NCBI GenBank assembly: GCA_016938155.1
Contig: JAFGVF010000237.1
Coordinates: 1-6,409, forward strand
Length of the DNA stretch: 6,409 bases
Reading direction: 5' to 3'
Source: Candidatus Cloacimonadota bacterium
Lineage (GTDB): Bacteria; Cloacimonadota; Cloacimonadia; Cloacimonadales; JAFGVF01
Under the pieces are notes generated by a model. It was not told where the DNA came from, ran no database searches, and worked only from the letters and a program-made list of their open reading frames with translations. Of the stretch, positions 1 to 5,833 are shown in pieces (position 1 is the stretch's first letter; each line of letters opens with the position of its first letter). A program made the translations under genes and the position numbers.

Positions 1-417
1 AAGCGTAATAAAGATAATTATATTCTGATTTTGACGAGTGATTTCGAGTTTATATTAGATGATAACGATGCTTTAGCGTTAGGTTTGGAAAAGCCATATT
101 CGTGGGATAAGGCATCGGAAACTGAAATGATGGAGAATTTGCACTCACATTTATCATCTCTTGACAGTAACTTAGATGTGATGTTGTCGATATTAACTTC
201 GTCGAACAGTGGACCGAATGAAGTGGAAGTAAATGTTGATTACTACATAATGCGTACAAATGCCCCTGAAGGTGAGAGTACGGAGTTCAGAGGTGAAGCG
301 ACTTTGATTTTAGAAGAGGATTCCGGATATTGGTATCTGAAAAAATGGTATGATAACCGGAAAAACGGGATAACAAATCCGACATGGGGAATGTTGAAAT
401 ATGAATTTGTTCAGTAA
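1..417 (+). CDS. NTF2-like family protein, 5'-truncated by the window edge (probable lipoprotein paralogue)
   Basis: The reading frame is open from base 1 to the TAA at 415-417 (138 visible codons). A TTG at 31 could be taken as a start, but the frame continues upstream without a stop and the upstream codons fit the family, so I treat the gene as truncated at its 5' end. The visible part reads like the C-terminal two thirds of an NTF2-like (SnoaL/DUF4440-like) alpha+beta domain: an SDFEFIL strand, a Trp-containing helix with Glu and His, then strands ending in FRGEATLIL, WYLKKWYDNR and a final TWGMLKYEF. The same order (DFRFEL, WWG..EIRYHENLF, FVRFYL, WSIIIWRDN) occurs in the next gene, so the two look like tandem paralogues. 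Function is unknown; family members are often exported lipoproteins, but this N-terminus is not visible. It overlaps the next gene by 17 nt, suggesting translational coupling. Confidence 0.75.
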   Translation, partial: KRNKDNYILILTSDFEFILDDNDALALGLEKPYSWDKASETEMMENLHSHLSSLDSNLDVMLSILTSSNSGPNEVEVNVDYYIMRTNAPEGESTEFRGEATLILEEDSGYWYLKKWYDNRKNGITNPTWGMLKYEFVQ

Positions 418-1009
418 ATTGATTCCGGTACTTGCTTTAATGGGCTTGCTCCTTTACGGATGCAGTGAGAATCCCTTTAATCCGGTTACCGTGAACAATA
501 TCAGTACAAATACAAACTACGATTTCTCTACCCCGACAAAAACGATAGAGAATCTTGTCCGAGCTTATGAGCAGTTGAATACGGACTTGTTCAAAAGCTG
601 TCTGGCAGAAGATTTCAGATTTGAGTTAATAGAATCCGATGCACCCGATATCGGCATTGATATGGATGGAGACGGGATCAAAGACAGTTGGTGGGGTTAT
701 CAACAGGAGATTCGCTACCATGAGAACCTCTTTGAAAACGGTTCCTCTGATAATTCTTACCCACCGCCTGATCAGATTATTCTGGAGATTCCAACTAATG
801 ATTTAGTCTGGACTGATGATACTGATTCCGAAGGTTTACCAAATGGCTACAAATACACGGATGTGCATTTCAGCCTAACATTACAATACAACTCGAATGG
901 GCAGACCATTAGCTCGAATGGTTTCGTCCGTTTTTATCTGGTTAATAAATCAATCACTGATACCCCTCGCTGGAGTATAATAATCTGGCGTGACAATTCC
1001 TGGTTGTAA
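401..1009 (+). CDS. Predicted lipoprotein with NTF2-like domain and a DxDxDGxxD loop
   Basis: This is a complete 202-residue protein. Residues 1-20 form a lipoprotein signal peptide (Lys6, hydrophobic core, lipobox L-Y-G-C) with Cys21 as the predicted lipidated residue, followed by SENPFNP and a Ser/Thr/Asn-rich linker to about residue 45. The signal peptide supports the ATG at 401; a GGGGA stretch lies about 10 nt upstream. Residues 46-200 resemble an NTF2-like fold: an initial helix (PTKTIENLVRAYEQLN), DFRFEL, a Trp-rich helix ending HENLF, then beta strands finishing WSIIIWRDN. The protein parallels the upstream truncated one, but carries an extra acidic segment at 87-95 (D87, D89, D91, G92, D95) of the calcium-binding DxDxDGxxD type. 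It is probably anchored to a membrane facing the periplasm. No enzyme activity can be assigned; NTF2-like proteins may bind small ligands or act as structural modules. It sits 3 nt before ruvX in the same frame. Confidence 0.8.
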   Translation: MNLFSKLIPVLALMGLLLYGCSENPFNPVTVNNISTNTNYDFSTPTKTIENLVRAYEQLNTDLFKSCLAEDFRFELIESDAPDIGIDMDGDGIKDSWWGYQQEIRYHENLFENGSSDNSYPPPDQIILEIPTNDLVWTDDTDSEGLPNGYKYTDVHFSLTLQYNSNGQTISSNGFVRFYLVNKSITDTPRWSIIIWRDNSWL

Positions 1010-1012
1010 CTG

Positions 1013-1429
1013 ATGTATAGCCGCATTATGGCTATCGATTACGGCGAAAAGCGAATCGGTTTAGCAATTACAGATTTAATGCAGATGTTTGCAAAGCCCT
1101 TTGATACGATACCCAACGAAGGCAAAGAGAAAACTATCAATCAAATCAAGCTACTCATTCAAGAAAAGCAAATTAGTCGGGTTGTTTTAGGACTTCCGCT
1201 TGGTCTTGAAGGACAGGAAACAGATAAGACAAGAGAAGTGTTGAAATTCTCGGAAGTGCTTAAAACAGGAATCTCTGTACCTGTTGAAATGTGGGATGAG
1301 AGATTAAGTACTTATGAGGCATCTCAGGAACTCCGAAAAATGGGTTACGATCCTATCAAAGGACGAAAATATATCGATGCTATGGCAGCATATATGATTT
1401 TAAAAAGTTATTTAGAGGCAAAAGAATAG
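1013..1429 (+). CDS. ruvX: RuvX/YqgF family putative pre-16S rRNA nuclease (Holliday-junction-resolvase-like)
   Basis: This 138-residue cytoplasmic protein has the usual length and all hallmark motifs of the YqgF family, which has an RNase H fold: IDYGEKRIGLAITD near the N-terminus (D9), VVLGLPLGLEGQE (57-69), DERLST (95-100) and IDAMAAYMIL (121-130). D9, D95/E96 and D122 match the acidic metal-binding positions. In E. coli the family member YqgF takes part in 5' maturation of 16S rRNA; it was first proposed as an alternative Holliday junction resolvase. The start is uncertain: the ATG at 1013 lies 3 nt after the lipoprotein stop and has no clear Shine-Dalgarno, and the ATG at 1028 (Met6) would still keep the whole domain. 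Expression by coupling to the upstream gene is likely. The ruvX-mltG neighbourhood is also known from Firmicutes (yrrK and yrrL in Bacillus), so the pair is a conserved context. Confidence 0.95.
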   Translation: MYSRIMAIDYGEKRIGLAITDLMQMFAKPFDTIPNEGKEKTINQIKLLIQEKQISRVVLGLPLGLEGQETDKTREVLKFSEVLKTGISVPVEMWDERLSTYEASQELRKMGYDPIKGRKYIDAMAAYMILKSYLEAKE

Positions 1430-2437
1430 ATGAGTTTAGCGAGTAATAAGTACTTACTGATTGCCATTTTTGTGGCTGTATTGTTGTCGGTAACCGGTTT
1501 CCTAACCTTTCCCAGAAAGATTGAGAGAACGGTCATCAAGATTGAAAAGGGAGAAACGGCAATCGATGTTGCAAAAAAACTCAGTGATGCAAAACTGATT
1601 AAGTATCCCATTACCTTTAAAATTGTAGCTGCCCTTACCAAGAGTGACAAGAAACTCAAACCCGGTAAATATATTTTCGATGACGAATGCAATGTGTTTA
1701 TTGCTCTTGATAAAATTACTTCCGGTGATTACGAGCTGAGGAGAGTCACTATTCCTGAAGGTCTTTCTCTGGATAAAACTCTCAATATTATCTCAAATAT
1801 GCTTGTTATCCCAAGAGCGGTGTTAGACTCTTTAGCCGTAAATTCCCAATTTTGTGAGAGACTTACAGGTTTGAAAATACCCAATCTGGAAGGATTTCTA
1901 TATCCTGAAACATATCTTTTTGAAGATGACACAAAGGCAGATGAAGCTCTTGAGACAATGGTGAAACTTGCCCTGAAAAAGTTTAAAGAAGCGGAAGTTG
2001 GACGGCTTGAACAACTTAGTTATTATCAGACAATTATCCTTGCCTCCATTGTTGAAGCAGAGGCAAAAAACAGAGATGAGATGCCGCTTATTGCCGATGT
2101 ATATTTAAAACGCCTGAAATTGAAAATGAAATTGGGGGCAAGTCCGACAATACAGTATCTATTGGAGAAAAAAGGGGTACATCGAGATTTTCTCTATTAT
2201 AAAGACACGGAAATTGATTCGCCCTACAATACCTATTTATATTTAGGATTACCGCCGACACCTATCTGCAGCCCATCACTTTACGCTGTAAATGCTGTTT
2301 TAAATCCCGCAAAAACAGACTATTTGTATTTCTTCGCCGATGGTAAGGGTGGACATATCTTTACAACTTCTTATCAGGAACACCTTGATCAGAGGAAGCA
2401 TCTACGCCGAGAAAAAGCAAGCAAAAGACAATCTTAA
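1430..2437 (+). CDS. mltG: Endolytic murein transglycosylase MltG (YceG family)
   Basis: This is a 335-residue inner-membrane protein with one N-terminal transmembrane segment (about residues 8-26) and an extracytoplasmic body. A LysM-like region (about 33-100; KIEKGETAIDVAKKL and LKPGKYIF) precedes the YceG catalytic domain. The signature ILASIVEAEA places the presumed catalytic glutamate at E209, equivalent to E218 of E. coli MltG. Further motifs are LEGFLYPETY (153-162), DSPYNTY (263-269), LGLPPTPIC (272-280), and YLYFFADGKGGHIF (298-311). MltG cleaves nascent glycan strands next to the membrane and helps set glycan length. The ATG follows the ruvX TAG directly and in the same frame, with AAAGAA-type purines upstream, so coupled translation is expected. 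Some positions usually well conserved in the family differ: LGASPT where LQ(T/A)DPT is usual, and PTPICSPS where PGPI/PGAI..PG is usual. The frame and the rest of the protein are intact, so it is probably functional. Confidence 0.94.
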   Translation: MSLASNKYLLIAIFVAVLLSVTGFLTFPRKIERTVIKIEKGETAIDVAKKLSDAKLIKYPITFKIVAALTKSDKKLKPGKYIFDDECNVFIALDKITSGDYELRRVTIPEGLSLDKTLNIISNMLVIPRAVLDSLAVNSQFCERLTGLKIPNLEGFLYPETYLFEDDTKADEALETMVKLALKKFKEAEVGRLEQLSYYQTIILASIVEAEAKNRDEMPLIADVYLKRLKLKMKLGASPTIQYLLEKKGVHRDFLYYKDTEIDSPYNTYLYLGLPPTPICSPSLYAVNAVLNPAKTDYLYFFADGKGGHIFTTSYQEHLDQRKHLRREKASKRQS

Positions 2438-2469
2438 GAAAAGAAAACAACTATTCCGCAACAATATAT

Positions 2470-2498
2470 TTGACTAAAATTTAATATCTTACCATATT
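2470..2498 (+). promoter_or_regulatory. Candidate promoter for amt
   Basis: TTGACT at 2470-2475 (5 of 6 to the -35 consensus) and CATATT at 2493-2498 (4 of 6 to the -10 consensus) are separated by 17 nt, so transcription would begin near 2505. That is almost exactly where the left arm of the first leader hairpin begins. An overlapping alternative is TATATTTG at 2465-2472, which fits the Bacteroidota-type -7 element (TAnnTTTG), but no matching -33 TTTG lies upstream. No sigma-54 (GG-N10-GC) element was found in this intergenic region. The assignment depends on AT-rich matches and is tentative. Confidence 0.4.
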
Positions 2499-2503
2499 GC
2501 ACT

Positions 2504-2548
2504 AAGTCTCCCCGCGAGCCAAAGTACGCAAATTGACGGGGAAGACTT
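2504..2548 (+). promoter_or_regulatory. Leader hairpin 1 upstream of amt (11-bp stem with one bulge)
   Basis: AAGTCTCCCCG (2504-2514) is complementary to CGGGGAAGACTT (2537-2548) over 11 pairs with a single-base bulge, enclosing a 22-nt loop. The right arm runs into only four T in total before CC, so this would be a weak intrinsic terminator; a 5'-end leader structure or attenuator is equally possible. AGACT within the right arm (2543-2547) can alternatively pair with AGTCT at 2555-2559, which would open hairpin 1. The role is inferred only; I recognise no known riboswitch class. Confidence 0.5.
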
Positions 2549-2565
2549 TTCCGGAGTCTGCCTTG

Positions 2566-2596
2566 ATTGCAAAGCACAGTAACTCCCGTTTGCAAT
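2566..2596 (+). promoter_or_regulatory. Leader hairpin 2 upstream of amt (8-bp perfect inverted repeat)
   Basis: ATTGCAAA (2566-2573) and TTTGCAAT (2589-2596) form a perfect inverted repeat around a 15-nt loop. Flanking GAT and ATC can extend the stem by skipping one base. It ends 24 nt before the Shine-Dalgarno of amt. It could be a second hairpin of an RNA leader, or, as dyad DNA, an operator for a dimeric regulator. The sequence cannot distinguish these. Confidence 0.45.
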
Positions 2597-2620
2597 AATC
2601 TCAGATTACCGGCATTTAAT

Positions 2621-2632
2621 AAGGGAGGATAT
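2621..2632 (+). promoter_or_regulatory. Shine-Dalgarno that sets the amt start
   Basis: AAGGGAGG at 2621-2628 lies 4 nt before the ATG at 2633. It is the strongest ribosome binding site in the window and decides the start against an upstream in-frame TTG at 2567. That TTG would add 22 residues with no resemblance to an Amt N-terminus. Confidence 0.8.
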
Positions 2633-3844
2633 ATGCCTACTTTTAACACAGGCTCTACTGGATTCATGCTCTTAGCAACCAGTCTTGTAATGTTGATGAC
2701 CCCGGGCCTTGCTTTCTTTTACGGCGGACTTGCCTCAAAAAGAAATATCCTGGGAATTATGATGCAAAGTTTCGTTTCCCTTGGTATCACAACAATAATG
2801 TGGTATTCCTTCGGTTATTCACTTTGTTTCAGTGGTAGTGGACCAATTATCGGGGATTTGAGTAATGCCTTTCTGAGAGGAATCGATTCTATGACTCCAT
2901 TCGGAAATGGTTCAATTCCCATGTTTTTATTCATTTCTTATCAAATGATGTTTGCCATAATCACCCCAGCTTTGATAACAGGTGCATTTACAGGAAGAGT
3001 TTCCTTTAAGGCTTATCTGATATTCCTGATTCTGTGGCAAATCTTCGTATATTACCCCTTTGTTCATATGATTTGGGGTGGTGGAATTCTGGCTCAGTGG
3101 GGTGTGATGGATTTTGCCGGTGGTATAGTTGTTCACACAACTGCCGGTTTTGCTGCCTTAGCCTCAGTATTCTTCGTCGGTTCACGACTCGAAAAGGGTG
3201 GGAAACCAAACAGTATTCCACTTGTTGCCATTGGGACAGGACTACTCTGGTTCGGCTGGTATGGATTTAATGCCGGTAGTGAATTGCAGGTCGATAATAT
3301 CACTGCCCAAGCATTTCTTAATACCGATATTGCTGCTTCTTTTGCCACAATTACATGGCTTATTATAGAATGGAAACGAGAAGGTAAACCCAAATTCGTA
3401 GGGCTTATGACAGGAGCTGTTGCAGGTTTAGCTACCATAACACCTGCCGCAGGCTTTGTTCCGGTATGGGCAGCAGCCATTATCGGAATCGTTTCCGGAT
3501 TACTCTGCTATTTTGCCGTACACATGAAAAACAGACTCGGATGGGATGATGCCCTTGATGTCTGGGGTGTTCATGGAGTCGGAGGTTTCATCGGTACAAT
3601 TCTGCTTGGTGTCTTTGCCTCAACAGCCGTAAACGGGAATATCGTAAATGGTTTGATTTATGGCAATGTTCCCTTCTTCTTCACCCAGCTACTGGCAACG
3701 GTTATTGCTGCCGTTTACGGGTTTTTCTTTACTTACGCAATGCTGTGGTTAATCAATATTATCACGCCTGTTCGTGTTTCTGAAGCAGAGGAAAGAGCCG
3801 GTCTTGATACAGCATTGCATCAGGAAGACGCCTACACTGATTAA
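2633..3844 (+). CDS. amt: Ammonium channel/transporter Amt
   Basis: This 403-residue integral membrane protein belongs to the Amt/Mep/Rh family, which conducts ammonium across the inner membrane as a trimer. The start at 2633 follows a strong Shine-Dalgarno and gives the typical N-terminus (FNTGSTGFMLLATSLVMLM, then TPGLAFFYGG). About eleven membrane segments are expected. Key residues are present: the gate phenylalanines F107 (MMFAIIT) and F212 (WYGFNAGS), W148 and D160 in the HMIWGGG...DFAGG region, S216, and the twin pore histidines H168 (VVHTTAG) and H314 (VWGVHGVGG). The cytoplasmic tail has the conserved RVSEAEERAGLD...EDAY segment used for trimer cross-talk. There is no N-terminal signal extension of the E. 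coli AmtB kind. Amt channels are normally blocked by a GlnK/PII protein encoded next door; no glnK/glnB gene is present here within 2 kb on either side, so any PII would act from elsewhere. The structured leader suggests separate regulation from mltG. Confidence 0.97.
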   Translation: MPTFNTGSTGFMLLATSLVMLMTPGLAFFYGGLASKRNILGIMMQSFVSLGITTIMWYSFGYSLCFSGSGPIIGDLSNAFLRGIDSMTPFGNGSIPMFLFISYQMMFAIITPALITGAFTGRVSFKAYLIFLILWQIFVYYPFVHMIWGGGILAQWGVMDFAGGIVVHTTAGFAALASVFFVGSRLEKGGKPNSIPLVAIGTGLLWFGWYGFNAGSELQVDNITAQAFLNTDIAASFATITWLIIEWKREGKPKFVGLMTGAVAGLATITPAAGFVPVWAAAIIGIVSGLLCYFAVHMKNRLGWDDALDVWGVHGVGGFIGTILLGVFASTAVNGNIVNGLIYGNVPFFFTQLLATVIAAVYGFFFTYAMLWLINIITPVRVSEAEERAGLDTALHQEDAYTD

Positions 3845-3904
3845 ACAGAATTGATAGTTGAGTTGGATTTCGGGAGTTAAGCCACTCTTTTAACATGTCA
3901 TTTT

Positions 3905-3932
3905 ATGCACTGCAGTTAACTCTGCAGTGCAT
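3905..3932 (+). repeat. Perfect 11-bp hairpin between amt and the antiporter gene
   Basis: ATGCACTGCAG (3905-3915) and CTGCAGTGCAT (3922-3932) are exact reverse complements around the 6-nt loop TTAACT. On the + strand the stem is followed by TACCCCTTATT rather than a T-run, and no T-run follows on the - strand either, so it does not look like a standard intrinsic terminator. It ends 21 nt before the antiporter ATG. Possible roles are 3'-end protection of amt mRNA after processing, a structure affecting initiation of the next gene, or an operator. All of these are inference. Confidence 0.6.
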
Positions 3933-3953
3933 TACCCCTTATTGGAATAAAGT

Positions 3954-5798
3954 ATGAATTTACAATACATGAAAATGCAGATATTGGAATTAGGTCTTCT
4001 GATTCTGGCTGCATATATCGGCGGTATACTTGCCAAAAAGCTTAAGATCGGAGCAGTAATAGGACAGATTTGTGGTGGGATATTGGTCGGTCCTCATTTT
4101 CTTGAGCTTTTACATACTGTTTTGTTGAAGCATCCTGCCTGGTCGCAACTGGTTCTATTTAAGCCAATCTATTTCTTCTATAAAAATGGATTTTCGGAAT
4201 ATCGGGAAATACTTGATGGTTACCATTTCTTTGTCTTTCTGTTTCTGGGATTGATAGCCTTTTCAATCGGAGAGGAATTACACAGAGACAGGTTAAAACA
4301 GGTTGGCATAAAGGCTACAATTATATGTATGATTCAAGGATTACTAACATTCTTTCTAATTGCATTAGGGTTTAGATTTATATTTAAATTCTCAGTAATA
4401 AATTCTCTGATTATCGGTTCAATAGGCATAGCGACTGCTCCTGCTTTGACCTTTATTCTGATGTCTAAGTTGAAAATAACAGGCAGATTAAAGCAGCTGT
4501 TAGCTAATATTGTGGTTCTGGATGATATTCTGGAAGTAGTTCTGTTTTCCATTTTTCTCAGCATAGCAATGGCACAACAGAGTGGTCATTTTGTATCCGG
4601 TTTCCATATAGCTAAGGAAGTTATACTGGAACTGCTTCTGGCAACTTTTATCGGTTTTGCGATTTTCATTGTTCTAAGATTTGCAATCAAGGAAAGAAAG
4701 CCCGATGAGGATGAAATGGGGGAGGAGGGTTCGTTTCTCTCTACAGTATTATCCCAGCATCCTACCCCATCAGTTGAGATACTGCTGATAGTCTTGGCAA
4801 TTGTTGCAATCGGGATAGCTGTAGCCATAAACTTCAATCTGCCTTTCTTAATAACAGCTGTTACAGCGGGTTTTCTCATTTCAAATCTGCACAATAATGC
4901 CATTTTTGATTCACTCAAAATCGAGAATGTAATGCCGATTATGAACCTGTTCTTTTTTGCCATAATCGGGGCAAGTGTGCGATTGGAAAGCTTTTCGGCT
5001 GACACAATTGTGTTTGTTCTGGGTTATGTTGCTCTTCGTTCAGCGGGTAAGATTATCGGAAACTGGAGCGGAGCAACACTTACCGGTCAAGACCCTAAAA
5101 TCACAGCTGCTCTGCCTAAACTTATGCTGCCACAGGCGGGTATGGCTGCTGTCGAAACAATTCTGGTTGCTTCAGTGTTAAAAACTGATGGAGCCCTGAT
5201 TTTCAATACTATTATCCCTGCTCTTGTTATCTTTGAACTCGGAGGTGCATATCTCTCTGAAAGAACCCTGACAAAGTGGAAGAATGTGTCTCTCGGAGAG
5301 AAAGAAGCATTGGAAGCAAAGCCTGAAAGTAAAGAACCTGCAGGATTATCAGGTCTTATTAAGGATAGAATCATAGAGATGATGGCAATAACCCGTCAGG
5401 AGGCTCTGTTTGAACTTGCTCAGGTCATGGTAAAGAATAGGATAATAACCGAGACTGCCGATATTACAAATGCCCTTCTTCAAAGAGAAAAATTGGCGAG
5501 TACAGGCATCGGAAGAGGAATTGCCATACCACATTGTCGCATTCCTCATATCCAGAAAACAACAATAGCCTGTGGTGTTTTGAAGCATCCTTTAGATTGG
5601 AATAGCCCAGATGATAAACCAATTGAGATTATGTTTCTCATCCTGACTCCGGAAGAGCATCCCCAGGAGCATTTAAAGGCACTATCATTGATTGCCTCTG
5701 TTGTGAAGAAACAAAACTTTGTTAGTGATTTTAAAGAGGCAGTAATGGCAAAGGATTCGGGAAAATGTATTCAGTTATTATCTTTAGAGGAGATTTAA
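3954..5798 (+). CDS. Cation:proton antiporter (CPA type) fused to a C-terminal PTS EIIA domain
   Basis: This is a 614-residue two-part protein. Residues 1 to about 435 form a Na+/H+-exchanger-type membrane domain with about 12-13 helices, beginning LELGLLILAAYIGGILAKKL. The family hallmarks are the unwound-helix motif TAPA (161-164), the adjacent acidic pair D190-D191 in VVLDDILEVVLF (ion/proton site), R362 and K366 in LRSAGKIIG, and MLPQAGMA (391-398). A charged linker (about 436-468) leads to a PTS EIIA domain of the fructose/mannitol/Ntr type (about 470-612; nucleotides about 5361-5789). Its STGIGRGIAIPHCR motif carries the predicted phosphorylated His527, followed by DWNSPDDKPIEIMFLIL and HLKALSLIA. 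The likely role is monovalent cation/H+ exchange controlled by phosphotransfer from HPr-like proteins; ion specificity cannot be read. A polar stretch at about 47-90 after helix 2 is longer than usual. The ATG at 3954 has a weak GGAA 6 nt upstream; Met6 and Met8 lack one. EIIA-tailed antiporters are known in many bacteria. Confidence 0.92.
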   Translation: MNLQYMKMQILELGLLILAAYIGGILAKKLKIGAVIGQICGGILVGPHFLELLHTVLLKHPAWSQLVLFKPIYFFYKNGFSEYREILDGYHFFVFLFLGLIAFSIGEELHRDRLKQVGIKATIICMIQGLLTFFLIALGFRFIFKFSVINSLIIGSIGIATAPALTFILMSKLKITGRLKQLLANIVVLDDILEVVLFSIFLSIAMAQQSGHFVSGFHIAKEVILELLLATFIGFAIFIVLRFAIKERKPDEDEMGEEGSFLSTVLSQHPTPSVEILLIVLAIVAIGIAVAINFNLPFLITAVTAGFLISNLHNNAIFDSLKIENVMPIMNLFFFAIIGASVRLESFSADTIVFVLGYVALRSAGKIIGNWSGATLTGQDPKITAALPKLMLPQAGMAAVETILVASVLKTDGALIFNTIIPALVIFELGGAYLSERTLTKWKNVSLGEKEALEAKPESKEPAGLSGLIKDRIIEMMAITRQEALFELAQVMVKNRIITETADITNALLQREKLASTGIGRGIAIPHCRIPHIQKTTIACGVLKHPLDWNSPDDKPIEIMFLILTPEEHPQEHLKALSLIASVVKKQNFVSDFKEAVMAKDSGKCIQLLSLEEI

Positions 5799-5803
5799 AA
5801 AAC

Positions 5804-5827
5804 AAGGGCAGAATCACTTCTGCCCTT
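5804..5827. terminator. Bidirectional intrinsic terminator between convergent genes
   Basis: AAGGGCAGAA (5804-5813) and TTCTGCCCTT (5818-5827) form a perfect 10-bp stem with the loop TCAC. Read on the - strand, the stem is followed by GTTTTTT, a classical intrinsic terminator for the methyltransferase gene, whose stop codon is only 6 nt away. Read on the + strand, it lies 5 nt after the antiporter stop, is preceded by an A-run and is followed by AGTATTCTAT, a poorer T-tract that may still terminate. The hairpin therefore most likely serves both genes. Confidence 0.88.
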
Positions 5828-5833
5828 AGTATT

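Noticed and set aside
31..33. TTG at 31 as the true start of the first gene
   Set aside because: The frame is open to base 1, the preceding codons fit the family alignment, and starting at 31 would remove the first helix of the domain. Truncation by the window edge is more likely.
2504..2550. Strong intrinsic terminator for mltG
   Set aside because: The stem is good, but the loop is 22 nt and the T-run is only four bases followed by CCGG. It is better described as a leader structure of uncertain role, since it lies just downstream of a plausible promoter.
2567..2632. In-frame TTG start extending Amt by 22 residues
   Set aside because: The extra residues do not resemble an Amt N-terminus or a signal peptide, there is no Shine-Dalgarno before the TTG, and it falls inside the dyad at 2566-2596. 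The ATG at 2633 has AAGGGAGG upstream.
3006..3480. Several open frames on both strands inside amt
   Set aside because: They all overlap the conserved Amt core in other frames and encode nothing recognisable.
3874..3892. GAGT...ACTC hairpin followed by TTTT after amt as a terminator
   Set aside because: The stem is only 4 bp with AT-rich content, too weak to call.
3851..3896. Promoter for the antiporter gene (TTGATA or TTGGAT with TAACAT)
   Set aside because: No pair of boxes has both a reasonable match and a 16-18 nt spacer, so I do not annotate a promoter here.
4586..5005. 139-codon open frame on the - strand inside the antiporter gene
   Set aside because: It lies opposite a clearly conserved membrane protein, and its composition (rich in Ser, Ile and Lys) is what the complement of hydrophobic codons gives. 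No recognisable domain or Shine-Dalgarno.
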